Below are positions 36,535-46,175 of a stretch of DNA of 64,000 nt, one piece after another. This stretch comes from Uloborus plumipes (Eukaryota; Arthropoda; Arachnida; Araneae; Uloboridae). Position numbers and translations under genes: made by a program. The DNA is taken from contig JAXGGA010005868.1 in assembly GCA_038373865.1 (NCBI GenBank), positions 1 to 64,000 on the forward strand. Direction: 5' to 3'. Each line of letters begins with the position of its first letter. Position 1 is the first letter of the stretch. Below the pieces are notes generated by a model that saw only the letters and a list, made by a program, of their open reading frames with translations, did not search any database and was not told the origin of the DNA.

Positions 36535-37044
36535 ACTAGCTTATTAACCGACGTTGCCCGAGTGCTTTTTGAAAATGCTCGCCAAAATTAGAATTAAATA
36601 TCTGTTGGGACCTCTTATTCTTCTGCATCATACAATATTTGTGCCCAAGTTCCAAGGTAATTAGACATGAATTATAATTGTTTTTAGCTTATTTCATGCT
36701 AAAATGAAATAGATGATACTTAAACTGATAATTCATTGTCAATCGTAATCTTTGTTGGAAAATACTCAGATTTACGTGTGTTAAATTTTATCAATTTGTA
36801 TGTTTAAAAGATTATCTTTATTACTCTATATATTCAAAATTGGAAAAAAAAAGGCTATTTTGAAACAAAAAAAATTTGAATTTGAGCTTTTGAATTTTTT
36901 AAAAATTTAAAAATGTGAAATATGCCTATGTGAATTCTAGTGCATCAAGGAATCTCTGTGCCAAGTTTGATGAAAATCCGACGAAAACTGGGATTTGTAT
37001 AAGGAACAAACATACATCCATCCATTTTCATTCATATAGAAATT
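36535..37044 (+). mobile_element. Helitron- or RTE-like short repeat
   Basis: Starts ACTAGCTTATTAACCGACGT followed by TGCCCGAG. Ends with GTGCCAAGTTTGATGAAAAT and GGAACAAACATACATCCATC. This pair of end modules is common to short dispersed repeats in arthropods; their class is uncertain to me. Confidence 0.4.
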
Positions 37045-38265
37045 ACAAAAGGCATTTTTTTCACTGTTGCAAAAGTTTATACAAAAGTCATATTCTATGC
37101 AAATATCCCTTAAAATGTGATTGGTGGAGGTAAAGCGTGACTTTTTCTTCAACTATAAAGTGCAGAGAGCGCTCAATGAATAATCAAAATCTTAAAATCT
37201 CTGTAGTTCTCGTGTAAAGAAGATGAAAAAGTTTGAAAACCGAAATTTGAAAGTGAACGCACTTTGTTAATTTTTAGTCTTTTAAATCGGTCCTAATATG
37301 GTAGTACATTGTTTGTTACTTTGTGGAGAGCAAATTTAGACATACATATTGATCAAAAATGCCAAGAAAAACTATATTTCTTAAGGATAAAGGAATTGAA
37401 AAAACGGCTCGAACTGAAAATTTGGACCTTAATCCTACAAAACTTCAACTTAAGTCAAAAACAGCACGTGACAGCAAAAGTAGATGAACAACTGAATCGG
37501 GATGCGTAAAAAAAAAAAAAAAAAGAACTGTGCTTGAACCTTTTCGGGAATAGCTTCCCACATAAGCCAAATTTTAATGGGAAAAGCAGCACATGTATCA
37601 TCGTGATTAAAAAATGAATGTTACTTTCTCTGATGAAAATTATTAAAATTTCGATCGCCTAGATGGATTATAATTCTATTACCGTGACTTCAGAAAAGAT
37701 CTGATGAGCATATACTGTGCTGCTTTGACTATTAAAATCTGGCTTCTTTGGGACATTGTGTCTGAAAAGGCTCAAGCACAATTCTTTGTTATTTTTATGC
37801 ATTCCGATTCAGTTGTTCATCTACTTATGCTGTCAAGTGTTGTTTTTGACCCAAGTTGAAGTTTTGTTGGATTTTTGGGACGAATCGCCAGTTCGAGCCG
37901 TTTTTCCAATTCCTTCATCCTTAAGAAATATAGTTTTTCTTGGCTTTTTTGATCGATACGCATGTCTGAATTTGCTTTCCACGAAGTAAAAAACAATGTA
38001 CTACAATACTAGGACCAATTTAGAAGACTTAAAATTAACAAAGTGCGTTCACTTTCAAATTTCGGTTTCCAAACTTTCTCATCTTCTTTATACGAGAACT
38101 ACAGAGATTTTAAGATTTTGATTATTCATTGAGCGCTCTCTGTACTTTATAGTTGAAGAAAAAAGTCCTGCCTTTCCTCCACCAATCACATTTCAAGGGA
38201 TATTTGCATAAAATCTGACTATTGTCTATACTTTTGCAATAATGAAAAAAAAATGTTTTTTGCAA
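37045..38265. repeat. 1.2-kb near-complete palindrome with Tc1-like ends
   Basis: The left arm (37045-about 37610) and right arm (about 37700-38265) are inverted copies almost end to end. Anchors are GAGCGCTCAATGAATAATCA, GAAAGTGAACGCACTTTGTT, AAACGGCTCGAACTG and GAAAAACTATATTTCTTAAG with their complements. The loop is under 100 bp. The outer ends contain CACTGTTGCAAAAGTTTATA, similar to Tc1-type termini. Open frames inside are mirror images of each other and show no catalytic motif. Confidence 0.85.
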
Positions 38266-39142
38266 TGTCCAAAATTTGGTTCCAGTTATAGTTTTAAGAA
38301 CTCCAGACACGTATTTGGGACCATATTGTTTACCTGAAGTAGAAATTTGAAAGCATTTAGCCGAGTAGTTTTCTTTTCAATCATATATTTGCATTTTGTC
38401 TAAACTTTTGCATCGCAGTGTATTTACATTTTGTCTAAACTTTTAGGTACTATGATATATGAATATGAATATGATGGTATATGAAATTTTAACTAATGCA
38501 TTAATAATTTGCATAAAAAGGGACTATATCAAAGAAAATGTGAAATGCGTGAATGTATTGGAACAACCAAAATTTTTAAGAAGAAAATAAGCAAATAAAA
38601 TTATTTTATAGTTTTATACTCTTCTCCAAATTAAGACTAAACAAAATTAAAAATTTCTTGTGACAGTAGTTATCGATTTTTCCAATTTTCAAGCCTAGTT
38701 TTAAGACTTTATTTCACAAGTTGTTAGAATTATCCGAAGTTTGAGATCCCTAGGGTTTGGATTTCTGAGATTTCCCTGCAGTTAGTAAGTGATAATCCGC
38801 GCAAAACACCGATAAACATAACACTAAAATTAAATGCAAAATGGTCAACAGTAAAAACTTCATGAAATGCTTTAAAACGAATAGAGTAGTGATTTAAAAA
38901 ATAGGTACCGAGAGAGTAACCTCCAAGCCATTCGGACAGATCATAGTAAATACACTTGATGAGAAATATAATCGAATCAATTTTGAAGGAGTTTAATTAT
39001 TTTTAAAGACTGCAGAGCAATTAAAACTTTGATGCATGCAATACGCCGCCTTCATTTGCATTTTCCATGCTTAGAAATTTTAATACGTGATTGTATAGCT
39101 TTACAGGATTATTCTAACTTTGCAAAAGATGTTTATTTTAAG

Positions 39143-39628
39143 CAGGGTCGTATTTAAGGGGTGGGTTTTTAGGGTTCAAACCCTCTCCGAAATTTTTCAG
39201 AATTATTCCAAAAAATGCTTTTTAATGCCCTTTTTTTTTTTGCTGAAAAATAATGTTATTATTATTTTATTTTTGATTTTCTTATTTACTTTTCAATTTC
39301 ACTTGAAAAATGAAATTATCATTATTGAAAGATAGTTCAAATTAATAGATTCATCTGCAGTATTTATCTTTATTGTAGTTTTTGCAAACATAGTTTCATA
39401 CACAACAATACATCTTTTTAACAGGGATGAAGATGATTTGTACACAACAGAATTTTTTCCTTCATTGGAAAGATATGTTATTTTTCATGTTAATGCCGCT
39501 TAAGCATCTGCTGTTACAAAAAGCAATAGAATACAGAACAATGAAATCGAATTTTATTTATCATATAGATTTCACGAGAAATTAGTTGGTAAAACCCTCG
39601 CCGAAACAATGGCCTGGTTACGGCCCTG
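39143..39628. mobile_element. 486-bp hAT MITE with perfect 8-bp target duplication
   Basis: ATTTTAAG at 39135-39142 and 39629-39636 flanks inverted ends CAGGGTCGTA / TACGGCCCTG. Near the ends are GGGTTTTTAGGGTTCAAACC and GGTAAAACCCTCGCCG. Related to the copy at 49991. Confidence 0.88.
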
Positions 39629-39719
39629 ATTTTAAGCAAAAAAAAAAAAAATCTGCTGTTTTCTCATTACAATTCAACTCTTCAATCACACGTAATGCAG
39701 AAAACAAAAAGAATAGTAG

Positions 39720-39744
39720 TAGTTCAATTCCCCCCCCCCCCCGC
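39720..39744. repeat. C homopolymer
   Basis: A long C run interrupted by one G. Low complexity. Confidence 0.8.
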
Positions 39745-39887
39745 CCATTCTGAACAGATTGACAGCATGTATATAGTAAAATAAGATAAATGAAAGCAAT
39801 AACGAAAGAACTTCCAAAATATTGAATTTTAAATTAAATAAACAATTAGATATGAAACATGTAGGTCACAAAAAAATATATCAAGCA

Positions 39888-39915
39888 GTGGCGGATTTAT
39901 TTTTAGTAAAATACA
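39888..39915 (+). mobile_element. Isolated hAT-like terminus
   Basis: CAGTGGCGGATTTATTTTTA at 39889 looks like a hAT MITE start. The opposite end was not found. Confidence 0.3.
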
Positions 39916-40437
39916 TAGTCCAAATCCTTTTTTGAGGGCCTCCATGATTGTAGGAAGGGCTCTATCCCCCAAAGAGCGTCCGCTTTCGAGTACTTGAAAA
40001 TGAATGTTCATTTCGTTTTCTTTTTTGTTTAAAAATACAAACACAAAAACTTTTTGTGGGTTTGCCAAAAATTCTTCGTTTTCTTATAGTATATGGTTAT
40101 GAGGAATATTGATTTTTAACTTCAACGTAAAATGCTAGCTTTTCTCGGATGACTTTTCATCCGAAAACTCACACTTCATTGCATTGAAAAAGGGGTTCCT
40201 TGTAACCCCTAAACACGTGTCCATGATTTTTGCAATTTTCGTGCGATAAAACGTTGATTATTTTTTTTCTATGGAAAACTACATTTATTCTGAATTTTTA
40301 AAGCGTCCTATTCCATTTTTATTATTCTTTTTATAGAGTAATACATTAGCTCTGCATAGAGACTGACAACGATACGGGATTTAATTTAATGTTTGAAGTA
40401 ATTATTAAAAAAAAAAAAAAAAAAACTACCAATCGTC

Positions 40438-40818
40438 ACACTACAAAAAATAAGCCGTTGTTTTACAGTATAATACTGGCAGTAGAGGTTCCAGTTTAAA
40501 ACTGTAAAATGTACAGTAATAAAATGTAAAACTAGAATTTTTACAATTTGTTACTGTAAAGTAACAATTTTACAGTTTATTACCACCAAATTAGCTGTAT
40601 TATACTGTAGTTCAAGTTTAAAACTGTAAAATGCATAATGATAAACTGTAAAATTAGCAATTTTACAGTTCATTACTGTAAAGCAGCAATTTTACAGTTT
40701 ATTAGTGTAAAATTAGCAATTTTAGTGTATTACTGCATAATTAGCAATTTTTACAGTTTGTTGCTATAAAGTTTGCTATATAATACTGTAAAAACAACAT
40801 TCATTTTTTACATTGCAG
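40438..40818. mobile_element. MITE made of TTTTACAGT repeats
   Basis: Ends AAAAAATAAGCCGTTGTTTT and the complement near 40790-40815 are inverted. The interior is a degenerate tandem of units such as ATTTTACAGTTTATTACTGT, about 30-55 bp, with both orientations present. No coding content. Confidence 0.65.
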
Positions 40819-41509
40819 AGCCTCATTCAGCATCAGGCCCACAAACACTAAGCCTAGAAGTCCCCAAAAATCACCCCATATATGACATGAATTTGTTTGT
40901 TATTGTGTTTAAAAACAAATACGATGCAAAAAGTCTGTGGCAATGTGGCTTTCAAAATAAAAACATACATGTTTTGCTATAAAGTATTTATCTTAGGTAA
41001 TTACACCCTCAGTGAATTGTGTCTTGTAGCATAGAGCGATAACAGAAAACATGTGCGGTTGCAGCTCTAAAACACTTTTAACGATTGTGCTGTTCAAAGG
41101 GACCCCCGGATATGCAAACAACCTGCGGTCCTAAAATTACTAAATCTGGTTCTTAATGCGATTAAATGTGCTTACAATTTTGCAAAGCAAATCAATTTGT
41201 AACTTAAGACCGAAAAATCAACGAATTAATTTCCCTTCTCTATATAATATGTCAAGAAGTATTTTCGCAACTTGAAAATAAATAAATGCTAAATAAACAA
41301 AAACCTTTGATAGCTCTTTCAGAACAAAAGCAATAAATTGTGTCCCTAAAGTACGAAAAAAAAAATCCTTCAAAACTCAAGCTGCACCGATTTTCGGCAG
41401 TCTACATATCATAGAAGGAAATAGAAGATTGAAGCTCTTAATTAACAGAAAGAAAGTACAAATTAATATAGACCGAATTGATGAAAAATAAATTGATTAA
41501 AAACATTAA

Positions 41510-42170
41510 CTTTGCAGAAGATGAATAAAAGTATTTACAACGTTTAAATGCAGAAATGAGTACATTAAAAATGCATACTAGTTTCGAAGGCAATAGCCCC
41601 CTTCATTAGTGCCTAGGACATAAATAGAAAGAACCATGGATTGGGAGAGTTTTATACGAAAAGTTGTGCCAGGCACTGATGGAGGGGCTATTGCTTTCGA
41701 AACTAGTACAGTACACTCCCGATTGTCCGCGGAATCGGGTGGCAAGGGTTTCGAAAATCGCGGATAATCAGAAAAAAAGCACAAAAAAAGGGGTAAAAAA
41801 GATAAAAAATATCTTTTACTTAAAAATAATTGCATTACACTTAAAACGTGAAATGTACAAACTGACGATACGTATAGCATGAAAAATCATTTGTGTTTGA
41901 GGTTCTCAAGCGTATAAAATTTTATATGATAACGCCCAGGTAAAATAATTTATTTAATGAAGTACACCGCACTCTTGGATAAGAAATGTCAAAAAAAAAA
42001 AAAAAATTTAAATTCGTGCTTTTTCGAAAAAATCAGTTAATTGTGTTTGTTTTTTTTTTTTCCTCGAGACCCTCGCGGATATTCGAGAGTTTGCTGCATA
42101 CCTTTTTAATGTACTCATTTGTGCTTTTGAACGTTGTAAATACTTTTATTCAAATTCATAAACTGCTGAA
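41510..42170. mobile_element. Foldback element interrupted by a pogo-like MITE
   Basis: The left arm 41510-41620 pairs with a right arm that is split into 41668-41708 and 42097-42170. Anchors are CTAGTTTCGAAGGCAATAGC, CTTCATTAGTGCC and AATGAGTACATTAAAAATGC with their complements. The split is exactly at the pogo-like insertion. Its arm sequence resembles that of the element at 54396. Confidence 0.75.
41709..42096. mobile_element. Pogo/Tigger-like MITE
   Basis: Starts CAGTACACTCCCGATTGTCC after TA and ends with TATTCGAGAGTTTGCTG, containing CGCGGATAATC-type repeats. It is the reverse of the element at 30295 without the 1.6-kb insertion. The right-hand flank is CATA, so the exact end is uncertain by a few bases. 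Confidence 0.75.
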
Positions 42171-42260
42171 ATTTTTACCAACATTCTTTCTTTCACGCAA
42201 TTAAAAAATAAAAATAAATAAATATTTAAAAAAAATAAAACAATAACAGACGGAACGTAC

Positions 42261-42530
42261 CTTCGTGGCTCGGCGAAAGCAGCGCAGCTTCTCCGGTCAC
42301 TCTCTGCGGCATAGGGAACGCCCGTCGCCCGCTACCCGATCCAGCAAATCACCGCCAACCCTTGAGTGAGCCCGAATTCCCCCCGGTAACTCACGCGGCT
42401 TCTGTTTCGCGAATCGTCTGTGCCGCACCCCGTCTCCACCCCTTGGAACAACTTGTTGCGCGCCTCCCCCTTCCCCTACCGGATTTCGGTGCCGGTGGTA
42501 TTTTCCACCTTGATTTTTTGTTTTCTTCTT
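42261..42530 (-). other. Probable noncoding first exon of the Odd-family gene
   Basis: A GC-rich, CpG-containing block (42240-42540) that contrasts sharply with the AT-rich surroundings. On the minus strand it ends with AGCCACGAAG|GTACGT, a near-ideal splice donor. It is collinear with and 6.6 kb upstream of the acceptor at 35704. An ATG at 42312-42310 opens a frame (MPQRVTGEAALLSPSHE) that, after splicing, continues DADAVKIQFHEESF and stops at TAG 35662-35660, in frame with the main start. The 5' end is a guess based on a TATA-like box. An unrelated CpG island is the alternative. Confidence 0.45.
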
Positions 42531-42554
42531 TCTGGTTGGATGTTATTTGGCTTT

Positions 42555-42564
42555 GTTTTAAAGC
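42555..42564 (-). promoter_or_regulatory. TATA-like box upstream of the GC-rich exon
   Basis: CTTTAAAAC on the minus strand, about 30 bases before the proposed transcription start near 42530. Weak on its own. It is supported only by its place at the edge of the GC-rich block. Confidence 0.25.
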
Positions 42565-42599
42565 TTGCGGGCTGAGATTTCTTCGGTAATGGTTACAAT

Positions 42600-42998
42600 A
42601 AAGAGAAAAAATAGAAAGATAGAAAAGAAAGAAAGAGAGAACGAGTCGATAGAAAAATACCTCGATAGAAAAAAAATGAAGTTTTTAATGTCAATACTGT
42701 ATGTCAGAGCCAGACTAGAGTAAGTTCAAAAACGGCGATCTTCACTTTATTACTGCACTGTAGGGTAGACTGAAAAGTGAATGAAGACTTCCAGCATCTC
42801 GTTTTTTTTTTCCTTTTTTTTAATGAAAAAAAAAAAGGCTTTAAAACTTTTTTTTTTTTTAATTTGAGGTGAATCGTCAGAAGTCAGTTCTTTCTACACA
42901 TTTACAGAAAGAAAATGACTAGAAGATGCTGTATTTGCCTGCATTTACTGGGTTTAGGCACTCTTTTTCGTTCCCCCATAAATCCCGATGCAGGACCA
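42600..42998. other. Upstream flank of the GC-rich exon
   Basis: A/G-rich run at 42601-42660 and A/T homopolymers at 42806-42862. No gene or TIR recognised. Confidence 0.35.
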
Positions 42999-43000
42999 TA

Positions 43001-43289
43001 CACTACTAAAACTGCATGTTGCACAAAGCACCTTTAAGGAGGAAACGTTGCAGCACCAGCGGCACTTCCTGAAGCGTGCCACGGGATTTCCTATAGCACC
43101 CTTGAAGGTGCCTTTGACTTCCTATGGCACACTTGGAGTGCCATGGGGCACCCATAATGCGCCACAGGGATCCAAATGGCACCTTCGAGGGTGTCATAGG
43201 TAGTCAAGTGGCAACCGTCAGGGGGTGCTGCTGGTGCTACAACGTTTCACCCTTAAAGGTGCCTTGTGCAACCAGTAGTTTTAACAGTG
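43001..43289. mobile_element. 289-bp GC-rich palindromic MITE, copy 1
   Basis: Ends CACTACTAAAACTGCATG and the complement of CAGTAGTTTTAACAGTG, flanked by TA (42999-43000, 43290-43291). Inverted similarity continues inward through GCACCTTTAAGG, AACGTTGCAGCACCAGC and short GGCACC(C/T) repeats, so most of the element can fold on itself. Confidence 0.85.
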
Positions 43290-43801
43290 TACCTCAACGC
43301 CTCAACGAAGTACTAGAGAGCAAAAAAAAATGTTAGTTTGGATGGAAAAAGCTACATGGCGGTACACATTATACAATCTTTTTCACTTCAAGCATAATAC
43401 ACAAACTGAAATCCTATTTTTAAAATAATCTTTTGCATGTTCATTAAGTTTAGAGGCCTTTTGGCTGCTCCTCATGGGCCTATTTGTAAATTAAGCCCTG
43501 CAGGCAAGAGCAAGACATTCGGGGTTTTGCAAAGAGCCCCTTTATTTCTAAATATAAAGAATTGAACTGATCAGTGACAAGAACACAAAAAAAGCTTTTT
43601 ACTTCTGCAGTTTGGTAATGATACATGTAGTGTTAGTGACTCTGAAAGGGGAATTTTGAGGGTTGAACCCCTGCTAGAAGCTTTGATTTAAAAACACTGA
43701 TCTTCTATCGTAAGCACAGGGTACATGTAAGGACTGTCATGGCATCCTCCTCCCAGAAAATAAATTCGCGTTGCCCTAGTGAAAAAACTTTCTACCTCTC
43801 C
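43290..43801. other. Spacer between MITE copies
   Basis: No gene or repeat recognised. Confidence 0.4.
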
Positions 43802-44067
43802 AATGTCAAAACTACAGGTTGCACAAGGCACCTTTAAGGGTCAAACGTTGCAGCACCAGCAGCACCCCTGAAAGATGCCAATTGACTCCCTATGGCACCC
43901 TTGAAGGTGATATTTGGCTCCATGTGGCACCCCATGGGTACCATAAGGAGCCAAATAGCACCTTCAAGGGGCCGTAGAGAGTCACATGGCATCCTTCAGG
44001 GGGTGCCGCTGGTGCTACAACGTTTCACCCTCAAAGGTGCTTTGTGCAACCTGTAGTTTCAACAGTG
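43802..44067. mobile_element. GC-rich palindromic MITE, copy 2
   Basis: Same structure as 43001-43289: left CAAAACTACAGGTTGCACAA, right complement ending in TTTCAACAGTG. About 266 bp. The flanks share CTC, but the duplication is not certain. Confidence 0.8.
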
Positions 44068-44435
44068 CTCCTACCCCGAGAAACATTTCTGATAAGTCTG
44101 GACCCTTTTTCCCGATAAGAGAACGTTCTGACAGCGCAAATGGTCACGTTCATCATCGCAAAGTCATAACATTTTTTTTATCTGGTGCACTGACCTGCCC
44201 TTATTAAGAAAACCTCTTCCTTTTTAAAAGAAAAAGAAGACAATATTAGAAACGTTTTTGGAATCCCAGTTTTCTAAAGATTTCCGAGGAGTACGGCAGT
44301 TTTTTTTTTTTTTTTGAGTAATGATAAATTGCTATTTGTTTTCTTTTTTGACCTCAGGTGCCGTGTCCCTTTTTCAGATTGGACTCGAAGTCTGGAGTAG
44401 GACGTCCCATTGCGCCACCTCCTGGGCCCCAAGTC

Positions 44436-44536
<101 letters not shown>

Positions 44537-44842
44537 GTAAAGCACACGCGTACATGACAGCATACACATATACTTATTGTAATCCGTCATTGCAGAAACC
44601 ATACTTTGATTTCAAGTTCTCAAAATTCAAATTATTATTTTTATTTATTTATTTATTTATTTATTGAAGCAATGACAAATTGCTATATTTTCTGTTTGAA
44701 CCTGAGTTGCCAGCTGGTTCCTTTTTCAAATTGGCCCTCTGCCAACGTTTCGTGTCTAGGTGCTCCATCTCCTCGGACCTGCTCACCGACAACTGCTCCT
44801 TCCTCACGCAGGACATGTTGGTGAAGGAGCACAATCACACAC

Positions 44843-45115
44843 CAAGGGCGGATACAAGGGAGGGGCTATGGGGCGATCAACCCTCCCTTGGGGAACTTTT
44901 CACCTGCAATTTTTCGACATTGAAGTTTTAAAAATGCAATTTTATGCGAATTTTAATGAAGTTAGGGAAAAGAATTTTGAGGCTCTCTCTCGGAAGTATT
45001 TCAGAATTGAAGTCCGAAACTTTTGAGAAAAATATTTTTAAACTAATACCATTATGCATAAAAAGTAACGAAGATCAATCGCCCCTCCCGTGAAAACTTT
45101 CTGGATTCGCCCTTG
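44843..45115. mobile_element. 273-bp hAT MITE
   Basis: Ends CAAGGGCGGATACA / complement of CAAGGGCGAATCCA, flanked by imperfect 8-bp repeats (TCACACAC and TCTCACGC, six of eight identical). Inner GGAGGGGC blocks are also inverted. Confidence 0.7.
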
Positions 45116-45221
45116 TCTCACGCACACACTCACATCGTAATTCGTCATTGCAAAAAAAAATAATAATTTGAATTCGAGATGTCAAAATTCAATTTTTGTT
45201 TTTGCTATTTCATTTTCTTTT

Positions 45222-45520
45222 TAATACGCTTTTATTAGTTTCACATGTGGGTTTGTATGTATGTAACTCTGAATAAAAGATAAAATTCACGTTTTTTACA
45301 AAGATAAAAGTAATATCTTTAATACTATTATTAATACTAAAGGCTAAACTATATTACATGTTGATGTATTATAAGTGTTTCAGTTGTTTGTATGTAATAA
45401 CTCTGAATAAAAGATAAAATACATGTTCTTTGCAAACATAAAAGTAATATATTTAATACTATCATTAGTACTAAAGGTTAAACTACATTATATGCTAGTG
45501 TATTATAAGTGCATGTAAAC
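45222..45520 (+). repeat. Dispersed repeat, duplicated in tandem
   Basis: TTTTAATACGCTTTTATTAG and GTAACTCTGAATAAAAGATA, then TAATATCTTTAATACTATTA and AAAGGCTAAACTATATTACA, with the second half repeated at 45385-45520. Related copies lie at 57276-57385 and 59390-59462. The class was not identified. Confidence 0.65.
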
Positions 45521-45618
45521 TTAGCTGATATTAAATTTTTCTTTTTAGTTTGAATGACTTTAAAAGCGTATTTTTTAATTTTTTAAACCATAATTTAATT
45601 ATTTATTTTTTCTGCGTA

Positions 45619-45845
45619 GGATTTTGATAAAAAAAAAGTTTGCAGCTGCTGACTTGCAACTCAGCTCCGCAAAGCGGAACCTCGCTGAGGCAATCGATGT
45701 TGCCGCTTCCATTCATTCCGAGCAATTTGCCGCCGTTCAAAATGCTAATGAACGTGTTTGTTGGAAAAACATTTCAGATCGAAAACCGTTTATCTCAAAG
45801 AGCCTATGCGGGTGTTTATGCTTGCAGCCCGGTAGTAGATCTTAA
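45619..45845 (+). CDS. Orphan reading frame after an acceptor-like site
   Basis: About 73 codons beginning near a TTTTTTCTGCGTAG acceptor-like sequence at 45605-45618. The peptide contains KFAAADLQLSSAKRNLAEAI and ASIHSEQFAAVQNANERVCW, of balanced composition and GC content (near 50%) unlike the AT-rich neighbours. No family recognised and no partner exon found. It may be a small exon, a retained piece of another gene, or chance. Strand and limits are tentative. Confidence 0.2.
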
Positions 45846-46175
45846 TCGTCCCAAAACGCCGTCTTTAAGAAGGCTGTAATTTACAGAAGGTTAGCGAAAA
45901 CTGCCGTTTAAGGATGTGGGTGTGAACTACAAGAGTGGTTCCTCTCGAAAAGAAAGTGGTTTGGGGTGGTTGTGTACACGTTGGAACAAGGTTCGGAATG
46001 AATTTCTGGGACAGGTGCGAAGATTCGTTGAGCCTTAATTGTAACAAAACCGCGAGTAAAAAAAAGATACAAGAAAGGTACATCGGCCATTCATATCAAG
46101 TAGCTGCTTTAACCGCTTCATTAAATCAAAAAAAGGCATAGGGCAGATATTTCGATGTTTTAAATCATTGCCTAA

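Larger units (their letters stand above)
35704..42260 (-). other. Predicted 6.6-kb leader intron
   Basis: Inferred from the acceptor at 35704 and the strong minus-strand donor AAG|GTACGT at 42261/42260. It carries the large palindrome, a Helitron-like element, a hAT MITE and further MITEs. Stretches at 35704-36420, 38266-39134 and 40819-41500 show no feature. Confidence 0.45.

Noticed and set aside
37309..37989. Mirrored open frames in the palindrome
   Set aside because: Each is the complement of the other arm; no transposase catalytic motif could be recognised.
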